From an uncultured Oscillospiraceae bacterium (lineage in GTDB: Bacteria; Bacillota; Clostridia; Oscillospirales; Oscillospiraceae): 14,061 bases of DNA. Under the pieces are notes generated by a model that was not told the DNA's origin, did no database searches, and was given only the letters and a program-made list of their open reading frames with translations. Shown here piece by piece: positions 1 to 6,810 of this stretch. The translations under genes were made by a program, and so were the position numbers. The stretch spans positions 1 through 14,061 of the forward strand of contig CAJUAS010000038.1 of the NCBI GenBank assembly GCA_910584395.1, read 5' to 3'. The first letter of the stretch is position 1; the number at the start of each line of letters is the position of its first letter.

Positions 1-1054
1 CGCCGCCCTGAAGGGCCGCGCCCATGGCCACGCACTCGTCGGGGTTGATGCCCTTAAAGCCCTCCTTGCCGGTGAGCTTCTTCACCATCTCCTGAACGGC
101 GGGAATACGGCTGGAACCGCCCACCATGAGTACCTTGGAGATGTCGCTGCCCGAGAGGCCCGCGTCGGACATGGCCTGACGCACCGGGCCGGCGGTCTTT
201 TCCACCAGATGGGCGGTGAGCTGGTCGAACTTGGCCCGGGTGAGGGTCAGATCCAGATGCTTCGGCCCGGTGGCGTCGGCGGTGATATAGGGGAGGTTGA
301 TGTTGGTGGAGGTGACGCCGGAAAGCTCGACCTTGGCCTTTTCGGCGGCTTCCTTCAGACGCTGCATGGCCACCTTGTCGCCCTTGAGGTCGATGCCCTC
401 GGCCTTTTTGAACTCCTCGGCCAGATAGTCCATGACGCACTGGTCAAAGTCGTCGCCGCCCAGACGGTTGTTGCCTGCGGTGGCGAGGACTTCGATGACC
501 CCCTCGTCAATGTCCAGAATGGACACGTCGAAGGTGCCGCCGCCCAGATCGTACACCATGACCTTCTGGGCGGTCTCCTTGTCCACGCCGTAGGCCAGCG
601 CGGCAGCGGTAGGCTCGTTGATGATGCGCTTGACCTCCAGCCCTGCGATCTTGCCCGCATCCTTGGTGGCCTGACGCTGGGCGTCGGTAAAGTAGGCGGG
701 GACGGTGATGACCGCCTCGGTGACGCTCTGGCCCAGATAGGCCTCCGCGTCCGCCTTCAGCTTCTGAAGGATCATGGCGGAGATCTCCTGAGGGGTGTAG
801 TTCTTGGAGTCGATGGCGACCTTGTAGTCGCTGCCCATCTCCCGCTTGATGGAGGAAATGGTGCGGTCGGGGTTGGTGATGGCCTGACGCTTGGCGACCT
901 GACCCACCATGCGCTCGCCGTCCTTGGAAAAAGCGACGACGGAGGGGGTGGTGCGGTTGCCCTCGGCGTTGGCGATGACGACGGCTTCGCCGCCCTCCAT
1001 CACTGCCACACAGGAGTTGGTCGTACCCAAGTCAATACCAATAATTTTAGACAT
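1..1054 (-). CDS. dnaK: Hsp70 chaperone DnaK, 3' end cut by window
   Basis: ATP-dependent cytosolic Hsp70 chaperone that binds exposed hydrophobic peptides, working with GrpE (nucleotide exchange) and DnaJ. The visible part is the first 351 residues, so the whole ATPase domain up to its last strands is present and the substrate-binding domain lies off the left edge. Seen: phosphate-1 motif GIDLGTTNS (residues 6-14), INEPTAAALAYG (about 145-156), phosphate-2 DLGGGTFDVS (169-178) and VGGSSRIP (311-318). The segment of about 24 residues that Gram-negative DnaKs carry near residue 80 is absent, as in Gram-positive DnaKs. The start ATG has GGAGG about 9 nt upstream. It lies 33 nt after grpE in the same direction and is last of the three operon genes visible here; dnaJ would be expected next. 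No defect seen. Confidence 0.98.
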   Translation of the reverse strand, partial: MSKIIGIDLGTTNSCVAVMEGGEAVVIANAEGNRTTPSVVAFSKDGERMVGQVAKRQAITNPDRTISSIKREMGSDYKVAIDSKNYTPQEISAMILQKLKADAEAYLGQSVTEAVITVPAYFTDAQRQATKDAGKIAGLEVKRIINEPTAAALAYGVDKETAQKVMVYDLGGGTFDVSILDIDEGVIEVLATAGNNRLGGDDFDQCVMDYLAEEFKKAEGIDLKGDKVAMQRLKEAAEKAKVELSGVTSTNINLPYITADATGPKHLDLTLTRAKFDQLTAHLVEKTAGPVRQAMSDAGLSGSDISKVLMVGGSSRIPAVQEMVKKLTGKEGFKGINPDECVAMGAALQGG

Positions 1055-1087
1055 AGCTGTATACCTCCAATTTTTTAATTAACAAAG

Positions 1088-1630
1088 TCAGTTGGCCACA
1101 ACGACCATTGCATATCTTATGACGGTTTCGCCCAGCTTAAAGCCGGCTTGGTAGACTTCCTTGACGATATTTTCGCCCAACGTCTCGTCCTCCACGTGCA
1201 TGACGGCGTTGTGGAGGTTGGCGTCGAAGGCTTGGCCCAGAGCGGGGATCTCCTCCACGCCCAGCCCGGCCAGCGCCTTTTGCAGCCCGGCCATGGTCAG
1301 CTCCACACCCTTGCGGTAGGCCTCGTCGGCGGTGTCCTGCTTCAGCGCGCGCTCCAGATCGTCGTAGACGGGGAGCAGGGCCTTGACGGTGTGGGCCTTG
1401 GCGTCGTTCCAAGCGGACTCCTTTTCCTTGGCGGTGCGCTTGCGGTAGTTGTCGTACTCCGCCAGCAGCCTCAGGTGCTTGTCGTTCATTTGGGCCAACT
1501 GCTCCTGAAGGGCTTGAAGCTGGGGGTCAACCTCCGGAGCGGCGGTCTCCTCCGGAACGGCCGTTTCTGTCTCTACATTGGGCGGGGTCTCCGCCGTGGA
1601 CTTTTCTTTCTTTTTGCTTTCCTTGGACAT
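1088..1630 (-). CDS. grpE: Nucleotide exchange factor GrpE
   Basis: GrpE (180 residues) releases ADP from DnaK and acts as a dimer in the cytosol. The N-terminal 40 or so residues are low-complexity and charged (Lys, Glu, Thr, Pro rich), as is common in the family. A long helix follows (about 38-85, containing LRLLAEYDNYRKRTAKEK, the family signature), and then the compact C-terminal beta domain (about 120-180) with FDANLHNAVMHVED and the ending GFKLGETVIRYAMVVVAN, close to the usual GrpE C-terminal pattern. The start ATG lies only 3 nt after the hrcA stop codon, with GGAGG inside the hrcA 3' end, so the two are probably translationally coupled. Order hrcA-grpE-dnaK is the standard Gram-positive heat-shock operon. 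Confidence 0.98.
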   Translation of the reverse strand: MSKESKKKEKSTAETPPNVETETAVPEETAAPEVDPQLQALQEQLAQMNDKHLRLLAEYDNYRKRTAKEKESAWNDAKAHTVKALLPVYDDLERALKQDTADEAYRKGVELTMAGLQKALAGLGVEEIPALGQAFDANLHNAVMHVEDETLGENIVKEVYQAGFKLGETVIRYAMVVVAN

Positions 1631-1633
1631 GGG

Positions 1634-2686
1634 CTAAAAGTCCTCCTTCCGCTCCATGGGGAGCTGATTTTGTTCAAACAGGCGGGACAGGCCGCCGGCC
1701 AGATAGCGAAGCCGGGCCAAGATGGTGGCGTAATCCATGCGGGTCGGGCCGACCACGCCGATCACCCCTTTCGTGCCGCCGCCCATATCGTAGGTGGCGA
1801 GGACCACGCTGGAATCCTTCAACGCCTCATGGACGTTTTCCGGGCCGATGAGGACGCTGGTGCTCTGGTCGTGGGGGAGGGGGAACGCCCCCAAATTCTC
1901 CGCCTGAGCCAGATAGGACATCAGGGGCTGCGCCCGGGAAAGATCCTGATATTCCGGGTGGGAGAGGAGATTGTCGATGCCCGCGGTGTGGATATAGCGG
2001 CTCTGCTGCTCCTCCAGCACCTCCATGGCGAAGGACACCACCAGAGAGATCATGCCCATGGCCTCCTGTGCCGCCTGAGCGGCCATCCGGGCCAGCTGGG
2101 GGGTCATTTGCTCCAGCGTCAGGTCGGTGAAGGAGGCGTTCAACAGGGTGGAGAGCATTTGAAGCTGGCTCTCGGTCAGATCGTGGGACAGGCGGAAGAG
2201 CTTGTTGGCCACGGAATTCTGATCGGTCATCACCACGGCGATGAAAGCGTTCTGATCCACCATCAAAAGGTCAAACCGGCGGATGGTCAGCCGCTGCGCG
2301 CCGCTGGAAAGGGCGAAGGCGGGGTAGCGGGTGAGGCGGGAGACGATGCGTCCGGCCTCGTCGATCACCCGATCCAGCTCCCGCATTTTCAAATGAAGGG
2401 CCTGATTGAGCCGCTCGGTCTCTTGGACGCTCAAACGGTGCTCTTCCATCAGGTCGTTGACATAGAAGCGGTAGCCCCGAGGGGCGGGGATGCGCCCGGC
2501 GGAGGTGTGGGGCTGTTCCAGCAGGCCCAGCGCCTCCAGATCGGCCATCTCGTTGCGGATGGTGGCGGAGGAGATGTTCAGCCCCGCGTGCTCCATCACC
2601 GATTTCGAGCCAACCGGCTCGGCGGTGTCGATGTAGGTCTCGATGACCGCCCGGAGAATGCGCTTTTTGCGGTCAGATAAGTCCAT
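1634..2686 (-). CDS. hrcA: Heat-inducible transcription repressor HrcA
   Basis: HrcA (350 residues) binds the CIRCE operator and represses class I heat-shock genes; its activity depends on GroE in studied species. N-terminal winged helix at about residues 1-75 (LSDRKKRILRAVIETYIDTA, then VGSKSV and SSATIRNEMADLEALGLLEQPHTSAGRIP), all typical of the family. The rest matches the HrcA sensor domain, including the GPENVHEALKDSSVV region and a C-terminal GVIGVVGPTRMDYATI segment. I chose the ATG at 2686, because AAGG lies 8 nt before it. A GTG three codons upstream (2695) would overlap that ribosome binding site. It is the first gene of the operon and sits directly behind a perfect CIRCE element, so it should repress itself. 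Confidence 0.97.
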   Translation of the reverse strand: MDLSDRKKRILRAVIETYIDTAEPVGSKSVMEHAGLNISSATIRNEMADLEALGLLEQPHTSAGRIPAPRGYRFYVNDLMEEHRLSVQETERLNQALHLKMRELDRVIDEAGRIVSRLTRYPAFALSSGAQRLTIRRFDLLMVDQNAFIAVVMTDQNSVANKLFRLSHDLTESQLQMLSTLLNASFTDLTLEQMTPQLARMAAQAAQEAMGMISLVVSFAMEVLEEQQSRYIHTAGIDNLLSHPEYQDLSRAQPLMSYLAQAENLGAFPLPHDQSTSVLIGPENVHEALKDSSVVLATYDMGGGTKGVIGVVGPTRMDYATILARLRYLAGGLSRLFEQNQLPMERKEDF

Positions 2687-2708
2687 TGCGGTCACCTTCT
2701 TTTGCGGA

Positions 2709-2735
2709 TTAGCACTCCATATCTTTGAGTGCTAA
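2709..2735 (-). promoter_or_regulatory. CIRCE operator (HrcA binding site)
   Basis: Perfect inverted repeat TTAGCACTC, 9-nt spacer, GAGTGCTAA, exactly the CIRCE consensus. It lies just downstream of the -10 box and 23 nt before the hrcA start, covering the expected transcription start and early leader. HrcA encoded by the next gene is the known ligand. Confidence 0.98.
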
Positions 2736-2739
2736 CGCA

Positions 2740-2768
2740 ATGCTACCACCAGTTGGCGGAATTGTCAA
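2740..2768 (-). promoter_or_regulatory. Sigma-A promoter of hrcA-grpE-dnaK
   Basis: On the minus strand, -35 TTGACA (2763-2768) and -10 TAGCAT (2740-2745) with a 17-nt spacer. The CIRCE element begins within a few bases of the -10 box, the usual layout for HrcA-controlled promoters. Confidence 0.85.
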
Positions 2769-2796
2769 GTAAAAGGAGTGTAAATTAAATGTGAAC

Positions 2797-2824
2797 AAAA
2801 AAAGGACGGCCCGGAGGGCCGTCC
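2797..2824 (-). terminator. Rho-independent terminator of the padR operon
   Basis: Perfect 9-bp GC-rich stem (2804-2812 with 2816-2824, loop of 3 nt). Read on the minus strand, a run of seven T follows. It lies 30 nt after the stop of the small secreted protein gene and before the hrcA promoter, so it separates the two minus-strand operons. Confidence 0.92.
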
Positions 2825-2853
2825 CGCTTGTTTGCGGTTCAAAGGGGCTTGGT

Positions 2854-3291
2854 TTAACTGATGACTCCGCTGGGGGAGCAGGTCAAGGTGAGGGTCAGGG
2901 AGCGAATGATGTTGCCGTCGGTGAAATAGGCAGTGCCGGTGGCGGTATTGCCGGAACGGCCCGTGGTGCCGCGGTTGTAATCCCAGCCGTTCATTCCGCT
3001 GCCGGAAATTTTGGCGGACGTTACCCGCGCTGTGGTACCTGAAATATCAAACTCCGCAACCAACATAGCTTCTCCAATTTTCGTCCCGCCTTGGTAGATA
3101 GTCCCGGTCTTGCTTCCCTTGGCTATATCACCGGCTCGTGTCATCGGCTCTTGGTTCAACGTGATAACAGCGTAAAACCCGTCACCCAGATCCACAACCT
3201 CCCGCTTCTCTGCGGCCAGCGCAGGGGTAAACAAAGAAATCGCCAGTGCAAAAGCAAACAGCATTGCCAAAAAACGTCTTTTCATGGCCAT
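2854..3291 (-). CDS. Small secreted protein of unknown function
   Basis: Product of 145 residues that I do not recognise. It starts with a clear Sec signal peptide: basic KRR, a hydrophobic core LAMLFAFALAISLF, then a cleavage site after ALA (about residue 27), so it is likely exported. The mature part of about 118 residues is rich in Gly, Thr and Ser with alternating hydrophobic residues, suggesting a small beta fold. A single Cys lies near the end (LTLTCSPSG), but there is no lipobox. The start at 3291 is 6 nt after GGAAGG. A second ATG two codons in (3285) overlaps the preceding stop as ATGA, so translation is coupled to the membrane protein gene either way. It is the last gene of the padR operon, ahead of a terminator. 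Confidence 0.8.
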   Translation of the reverse strand: MAMKRRFLAMLFAFALAISLFTPALAAEKREVVDLGDGFYAVITLNQEPMTRAGDIAKGSKTGTIYQGGTKIGEAMLVAEFDISGTTARVTSAKISGSGMNGWDYNRGTTGRSGNTATGTAYFTDGNIIRSLTLTLTCSPSGVIS

Positions 3292-3722
3292 TCAGTTCCT
3301 TCCCAATGTATATTCGGATCATTCATCAGTTCGTCGAACTCCTCCTGCGTCAAGGTCTCCGCCGGATAAATAATGTTAAAATTCCCGTCCGCAGGGAGGT
3401 CCTTCCGCAACTCCCGCCAGCGCAGAAAGAACACCGCCGCCACCGCGGCCAACGCCAGGATCACCGCCCCAATGGCGCACCACAGCAACGTCCTGCGCTG
3501 CTTTTTCGCGCGGGTGATCTCGGAAGCGCCCGCCATTTCGGCGGCAAACTCCGCCGGCGCGCCGAACGCGGCCAACAAGTCCTGCTCTCCCGCGTTGGGA
3601 GCTTCGGCAAGATAGTCCTCCATCAACGCCGCAGCGCGCTTTACACGGTCAGACCGCCGATGATCCCACGGGAGCGCGCGCTTTACCTTGGCGAGATACC
3701 GCCGGGCGTACTTGTCAGCCAT
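3282..3722 (-). CDS. HAAS/DUF1700-like one-pass membrane protein
   Basis: Product of 146 residues. The N-terminal 65 or so residues resemble the HAAS (DUF1700/DUF6120-like) helical domain: YARRYLAKVKRAL, then LMEDYLAE, then LLAAFGAPAEFAAEMA, with the typical 'FG-P--A' turn. One transmembrane helix follows (about 78-100), after a basic KKQRR stretch that suggests a cytosolic N-terminus. A short acidic extracytoplasmic tail follows. Proteins of this group are commonly encoded just after PadR regulators, and that is the arrangement here: its ATG at 3722 overlaps the padR stop by 8 nt. GGGAGG lies 8 nt upstream of the ATG. The family link is from pattern recognition, not from a search. It probably shares regulation with padR; its precise role is unknown. 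Confidence 0.82.
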   Translation of the reverse strand: MADKYARRYLAKVKRALPWDHRRSDRVKRAAALMEDYLAEAPNAGEQDLLAAFGAPAEFAAEMAGASEITRAKKQRRTLLWCAIGAVILALAAVAAVFFLRWRELRKDLPADGNFNIIYPAETLTQEEFDELMNDPNIHWEGTEWP

Positions 3723-4080
3723 GGGCTTCCCCTCCCAACAATATCCGGCCCACTCCGTCAATGACGCGGCGGTAGACGGCTTGCAGCTCGCCCAGATAGG
3801 TGCGGCCGCCGTCGGTGATCTGATAATACTGCCGCCGCCGCCCATCGGGAGCGTTTTTCTTGTATGCCTCGCAAATGTAACCGTTTTCGATCAGACGGTA
3901 GAGCGCGGCATATGGGAACACAATGCTGATCATGCCGCCGGAACGCTCCTCCAAGGCGCACATGATCTGCTGGGCGTACATATCCTCCGTGTTCAGCAAG
4001 GACAATACGACCATCTCTGTGACCGCCTTTTTCAAATTTTCTTCCATCCCTTGGGGAATCCCACTCTTGTTTGGCGCCAA
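3715..4080 (-). CDS. PadR-family transcriptional regulator
   Basis: Cytosolic winged-helix DNA-binding protein (121 residues). The pattern fits PadR: an N-terminal helix ENLKKAVTEMVVLSLLN, the middle helix YAQQIMCALEERSGG, recognition region PYAALYRLIENGYI, and the wing GRRRQYYQITDGGRTYLGEL. This is the short PadR type with one C-terminal dimer helix. I used the TTG at 4080 because AAGGGGG lies about 9 nt upstream; the ATG at 4047 (MEENLKK) has a weaker site but is also possible. The next gene overlaps it. Such regulators usually repress their own operon and respond to small molecules or membrane stress. The promoter region is shared with the divergent secreted protein gene, so control of both directions is a reasonable inference. 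Confidence 0.93.
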   Translation of the reverse strand: MAPNKSGIPQGMEENLKKAVTEMVVLSLLNTEDMYAQQIMCALEERSGGMISIVFPYAALYRLIENGYICEAYKKNAPDGRRRQYYQITDGGRTYLGELQAVYRRVIDGVGRILLGGEAHG

Positions 4081-4118
4081 CTTTACTGACCCCCTTGGGT
4101 TTTGCTGCCAGCGATTTT

Positions 4119-4147
4119 ATTGTAGCATACCCTTTGACAAAAAGCAA
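4119..4147 (-). promoter_or_regulatory. Promoter of the padR operon
   Basis: Minus strand: -35 TTGCTT (4142-4147) and extended -10 TGC-TACAAT (-10 at 4119-4124), spacer 17 nt. It lies about 40 nt before the padR start. Confidence 0.72.
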
Positions 4148-4189
4148 TCCTATTTTCAAATAATATTTTTTGTTTATGATTATTTTTTA

Positions 4190-4218
4190 TTGACAATCTT
4201 TTCGGGGCGTGATATGCT
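4190..4218 (+). promoter_or_regulatory. Promoter of the accessory island
   Basis: Perfect -35 TTGACA (4190-4195), 17-nt spacer, -10 TATGCT (4213-4218) with a TG one base before it. It is divergent from the padR promoter with about 43 bp between the two -35 boxes. I see no other equally good promoter until 8506, so much of the island may depend on it. Confidence 0.82.
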
Positions 4219-4226
4219 TTTCTTGC

Positions 4227-4243
4227 CAACACAGGCTGTGTTG
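4227..4243. promoter_or_regulatory. Perfect 17-nt palindrome at the island start site
   Basis: CAACACAG, one central G, CTGTGTTG. It lies 9 nt after the -10 box, over or just after the expected transcription start, and 26 nt before the A1 start codon. The position fits a repressor operator or a short 5' leader hairpin. The neighbouring padR makes PadR a candidate ligand, but the site does not match a PadR consensus I know. Confidence 0.5.
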
Positions 4244-4268
4244 ACAAAAACAAATGAAGGGGAGTAAA

Positions 4269-5189
4269 ATGAACATGAAAAAGAAAATGATCAGTCTGCT
4301 GCTCGTGTTGGCTCTGGTGGTGGGCATCTGCCCCGCGGCGTTCGCGGGGGAGACTGTCTCGCCTGAAGTGGAAGATTTTTCTTTCATTGATGCAGAAGGA
4401 AAAGTAAACACAATTTATATGTCGTCAGAGCAGCCCGGAACGTCGCACGTTGACTACTACATTGAGGGCGTGCTGGTCAGTCAGGTAGACGTTGCCTTGT
4501 TGGGCGGTGTTGACAGGTCGACGGGGACGCTTGATGATACGACGATGGTGGCAATTACTCATACTGACGTTAAAAGTGGTGTTACCACACACTCCACAGA
4601 ACTGGTTTCACGATATATTGTTTCGGAAGAGGTCGAAGTACCAACGTTAATGGCGGCAACTCCGCGTGTGTTGGTTTATCAAGGTAAAATCAACTATAAA
4701 ACCTGCTATGATATTGATGGGAGCGTGTACAATGATAGCCTTTACATTTATCAAGAGGAAGGAAAGACTACATATGAATACAAAACAATTAATGCGGAAG
4801 CAGGGTGGACTGCTGCAGTTGTAATAGGTGTCATTTCTGCAGCACTTACACTTATTTGCCCAGCACTAACGATAGTAACAGAAGATCTGCTTTATGCTGC
4901 TGCATATGCGGCGGGAACAACTATTGTCGGCGGTGTAATTCAAGGCGCAATTACCAAAACATACTATGTACAAACCACTCCTATTACCACTAAAGCGCGG
5001 GACATTAAGACGTCTCGTGAAAACACCTATACAGGCGAGAGATATCAAGTGGCGTTAGAGGGTGGAGGGTTTTCCTCTGAGTATTGCTATGAAGGGTATG
5101 CAGAGTGGAACTCCAATGATATTGCATATCTCATGTTTAGTGACTTTTGGTCATATTCGTATCCGGGGGTGAAGAGCTATACAAAATGA
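4269..5189 (+). CDS. Secreted protein A1 with hydrophobic hairpin, unknown function
   Basis: Product of 306 residues that I do not recognise. Signal peptide at 1-26 (MNMKKK, hydrophobic core, PAAFA then GE). The mature part up to about 175 is Thr, Val and Tyr rich with beta-like alternation. Two hydrophobic segments follow (about 181-204 and 208-229) with small-residue motifs such as AAYAAG and GG, which could form a membrane hairpin. The last 75 residues are polar and aromatic, ending DFWSYSYPGVKSYTK. AAGGGGAG lies just before the ATG at 4269; the ATG two codons further in is also possible. B1 starts 5 nt after its stop. GC is lower than in the flanking housekeeping genes. A remnant of a second copy lies at 6811-6896. 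A secreted membrane-active or surface protein is possible but unproven. Confidence 0.85.
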   Translation: MNMKKKMISLLLVLALVVGICPAAFAGETVSPEVEDFSFIDAEGKVNTIYMSSEQPGTSHVDYYIEGVLVSQVDVALLGGVDRSTGTLDDTTMVAITHTDVKSGVTTHSTELVSRYIVSEEVEVPTLMAATPRVLVYQGKINYKTCYDIDGSVYNDSLYIYQEEGKTTYEYKTINAEAGWTAAVVIGVISAALTLICPALTIVTEDLLYAAAYAAGTTIVGGVIQGAITKTYYVQTTPITTKARDIKTSRENTYTGERYQVALEGGGFSSEYCYEGYAEWNSNDIAYLMFSDFWSYSYPGVKSYTK

Positions 5190-5193
5190 GGAT

Positions 5194-5430
5194 ATGAAGC
5201 CGCGTCAGTGCCCATATTGCGACGGCAATATGGAGCGGGGGCGATTTATTGGCGGAGTAGGCAAATTTTTTCTGCCTGACACGGTGAAGCTGTCACCACT
5301 TACTACCCGCTGGAACTTAGAAAAGAAGGGCTGCATTCCGCTTCCCGTCAGCATTGCGGGCGAAAGTCCTGTTATTGCCTATGCTTGCCGTAAATGCAAA
5401 ACAATTATGATTCCTTATGGCGAGATATAA
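5194..5430 (+). CDS. Small zinc-ribbon protein B1 (DUF6487-like)
   Basis: Product of 78 residues. Two CxxC knuckles, CPYC near residue 5 and CRKC near residue 66, make a likely single zinc ribbon, with the start pattern CPYCDGNMERGRF. This resembles the DUF6487 group of small Clostridia proteins, judged by eye. It has no signal peptide or membrane helix, so it should be cytosolic. It starts 5 nt after the A1 stop with only a short GAGG, so translation is probably coupled to A1. The paralogue B2 (6901-7140) has the same relation to the A2' fragment, which argues that A and B work as a pair. Function unknown. Confidence 0.82.
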   Translation: MKPRQCPYCDGNMERGRFIGGVGKFFLPDTVKLSPLTTRWNLEKKGCIPLPVSIAGESPVIAYACRKCKTIMIPYGEI

Positions 5431-5440
5431 GATAAGAAGT

Positions 5441-5494
5441 CACGGAGGTCGTTTCTCCTGCGGCGACGAGACAGAAGAACCGTCCCGCTGTCTG
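5441..5494 (+). repeat. REP-like palindromic doublet, copy R1
   Basis: Right unit AGAAGAACCGTCCC-GCTGTC is intact. The left arm is degraded (GGAGGTCGTTTCT in place of GGGACGGTTCT), and the conserved centre CCTGCGGCGACGAGACAG is present. It lies 11 nt after the B1 stop. Confidence 0.85.
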
Positions 5495-5552
5495 CAGCTT
5501 CTATGCAGACGGGCGTGTTGTCAAACATTAAAGGCCGGAAGGAGACGCTGAT

Positions 5553-5738
5553 ATGCCACTAATTTACCATATGGGTTACTACCTGATGCCATTTTTGCCC
5601 TTCGTGTTCGTTTTTTCTTTGGTCGTTACCATCAAACTTTGGATGAAAGACAACCTCTTCTTTATTGTGAGCGGCATATTGGCCTCCATCAGCATGCTCC
5701 TGATTCTCTATGGCTTGCCGTTTTTAGTGACGATATAA
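5553..5738 (+). CDS. Small two-helix membrane protein C1
   Basis: Product of 61 residues with two hydrophobic segments (about 8-27 and 36-58) joined by a short polar turn KLWMKDN, so a helical hairpin in the membrane. Start ATG has AAGGAG 8 nt upstream. I do not recognise the family. The paralogue C2 (7944-8123) shares the central string FVFSLVVTIKLWMKD and the segment LFFIVSGILAS. The non-coding leader before the gene (GCAGACGGGCGTGTTGT) is shared too, so a unit of repeat, leader and gene was duplicated. R1 lies upstream and R2 ten bases after the stop. Confidence 0.82.
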   Translation: MPLIYHMGYYLMPFLPFVFVFSLVVTIKLWMKDNLFFIVSGILASISMLLILYGLPFLVTI

Positions 5739-5747
5739 AAAGTAAAA

Positions 5748-5804
5748 GGGGGCGGTTCTCGTTTCTCCTGCGGCGACGAGACAGAAGAACCGTCCCGCTG
5801 TCTC
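5748..5804 (+). repeat. REP-like palindromic doublet, copy R2
   Basis: Left arm GGGGCGGTTCT followed by an extra CGTTTCT, then the common centre and right unit AGAAGAACCGTCCC-GCTGTC. It starts 10 nt after the C1 stop. Confidence 0.88.
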
Positions 5805-5836
5805 TTTAGCGGATTGCAAGTAAGGAGGATGATGGC

Positions 5837-6064
5837 GTGAGTGTAAAAAGAGCGGTTGGTCTGGTTTTGCTCAGCATAGGAACGAGTACGCTGGCCTTGA
5901 TTTTACTGTTAATGGAGGTTTTCCGCTCGATTTACCATGAAGAAGTATATACATGGTATACCATGACCTATCTTCCCGTGCCGTTGTGTTTTGCCATAGC
6001 AATTGGATGGACAATAGCTGGTATTGTGCTTGTGGTGCGCGGAAAGGGTCAAAAAGAACAATAA
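5837..6064 (+). CDS. Small two-helix membrane protein D1
   Basis: Product of 75 residues from a GTG start with AAGGAGG 8 nt upstream; an overlapping ATG five bases earlier opens only two codons. Two transmembrane segments (about 7-27 and 44-68), with a loop of about 16 residues (RSIYHEEVYTWYTMTY), and a basic C-terminal tail RGKGQKEQ. Not recognised; no cysteine pair or catalytic motif. Repeat R3 begins immediately at its stop codon with no gap. It lies in the island between R2 and R3. A membrane accessory or immunity-type protein is possible on size alone. Confidence 0.78.
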   Translation: MSVKRAVGLVLLSIGTSTLALILLLMEVFRSIYHEEVYTWYTMTYLPVPLCFAIAIGWTIAGIVLVVRGKGQKEQ

Positions 6065-6116
6065 GACAGGGGACGGTTCTCCTGCGGCGACAAGACAGAA
6101 GAACCGTCCCTCTGTC
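6065..6116 (+). repeat. REP-like palindromic doublet, copy R3 (cleanest)
   Basis: Left arm 6065-6080 (GACAGGGGACGGTTCT) pairs with right arm 6100-6116 apart from a one-base bulge, loop 19 nt with the centre CCTGCGGCGACAAGACAG. It abuts the D1 stop on the left and the E' gene fragment on the right. Confidence 0.92.
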
Positions 6117-6118
6117 TG

Positions 6119-6490
6119 CAAATGGAAGTTCCTGTGCCAGTGTCAGCCTATCAAAGTCCAGCAGATTATACGGTTGATGCATGGGAATTCATTGTAAATG
6201 TAGATTACAAAGTAACTTATGATATCAACTCAGGAAAAATTTCATCAGTGACTTTACTTGGAACGGAGCTGGGTGACGCTATTTTTTCTCCTGACGCAAG
6301 GGGAAGAGTTACTTCGCTTAATTATGAAAGCTGTAAACTATCTATCGTAAATAATGGGTACGCTATTAAATGCGCTTATTCTGCAACAGCAACATTTATC
6401 TATACTAAATTCCCTGGGGTTCCCTTTGTGCAAGAGACCATTAATCAATCTGTTTCTGGTACGGCAACAGTAGCACCAAGCATGGATTAG
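6119..6490 (+). pseudogene. E', headless 3' fragment of an unrecognised gene
   Basis: Open frame of about 123 codons beginning right after repeat R3. An ATG is present at 6122 but there is no ribosome binding site, since the bases before it belong to the repeat. The protein looks like the interior and end of a larger exported or beta-rich protein (VDYKVTYDINSGKISSV, NNGYAIKCAYSATATFIYTK), lacks a signal peptide, and ends VSGTATVAPSMD. The DNA is AT-rich compared with its neighbours. The frame is uninterrupted down to the repeat, which suggests a recent loss of the 5' part. It is followed after 35 nt by the intact small gene G. It could still be a real short gene if expressed from upstream, but I favour a remnant. 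Confidence 0.6.
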
Positions 6491-6525
6491 GCAAATTTTG
6501 CGAAGGCAAGAAGGGAGGGATTGAA

Positions 6526-6699
6526 ATGCTTAATGGAGATATGATTGGACGGCTGCGGATGAACATGGAATTGTTTGAAAAAGAGCGAGGAAGTTATCCA
6601 GATGCGGCGGAGCGCAAGGCGCTTAAGCAAGCAAAGCGGGCGGAACGAGCCTTTCTTATCTCAAAAGGTTATCGGAAAAAGAGGTTTTGGGAGAGGTAG
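6526..6699 (+). CDS. Small basic protein G, unknown
   Basis: Product of 57 residues, MLNGDMIGRLRMN at the start and RKKRFWER at the end. It is highly charged, probably helical (ELFEKERG, then AAERKALKQAKRAERAFL), with no membrane segment and no cysteine. GGGAGG lies 7 nt before the ATG, a good ribosome binding site. It follows the E' fragment by 35 nt, so it was probably the downstream partner of the intact E gene. A single REP unit starts 4 nt after its stop. Not recognised; small size leaves some doubt that it is expressed. Confidence 0.6.
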   Translation: MLNGDMIGRLRMNMELFEKERGSYPDAAERKALKQAKRAERAFLISKGYRKKRFWER

Positions 6700-6703
6700 G
6701 ACA

Positions 6704-6726
6704 GACAAGGAAACGGTCCTTTTGTC
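6704..6726 (+). repeat. Single REP-like unit, plus orientation
   Basis: One 23-nt half unit with ends GACAA and TTGTC and the core AACGGTCC, a variant of GGGGACGGTTCTTTTGTC. It lies 4 nt after the G stop. A diverged copy of the terminator-like left arm (6745-6761, GCGGCGGTCTCGTGAGG) follows. Confidence 0.7.
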
Positions 6727-6753
6727 CCGACACACTGAAACAAAGCGGCGGTC

Positions 6754-6810
6754 TCGTGAGGAGGTCGTTTCTCCTGCGGCGACAAGACAGAAGAACCGTC
6801 CCGCTGTCTG
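6754..6810 (+). repeat. REP-like doublet, copy R4, fused to a terminator arm
   Basis: Same type as R1: degraded left arm GGAGGTCGTTTCT, common centre, intact right unit AGAAGAACCGTCCC-GCTGTC. It is joined on its left to GCGGCGGTCTCGTGAGG, the left arm of the terminator that is intact at 8454-8486. Confidence 0.85.

Noticed and set aside
209..1078. Long plus-strand open frame opposite dnaK, and similar ones at 1148-2680 and 11217-13166
   Set aside because: They lie antisense to dnaK, grpE/hrcA and the hydratase; long shadow frames are expected in GC-rich coding DNA and the Gly/Val/His-rich composition is typical of them.
3723..3845. Longer start for the HAAS-like gene
   Set aside because: It would run through most of the padR 3' end in another frame; the ATG at 3722 has a good ribosome binding site and the expected family start.
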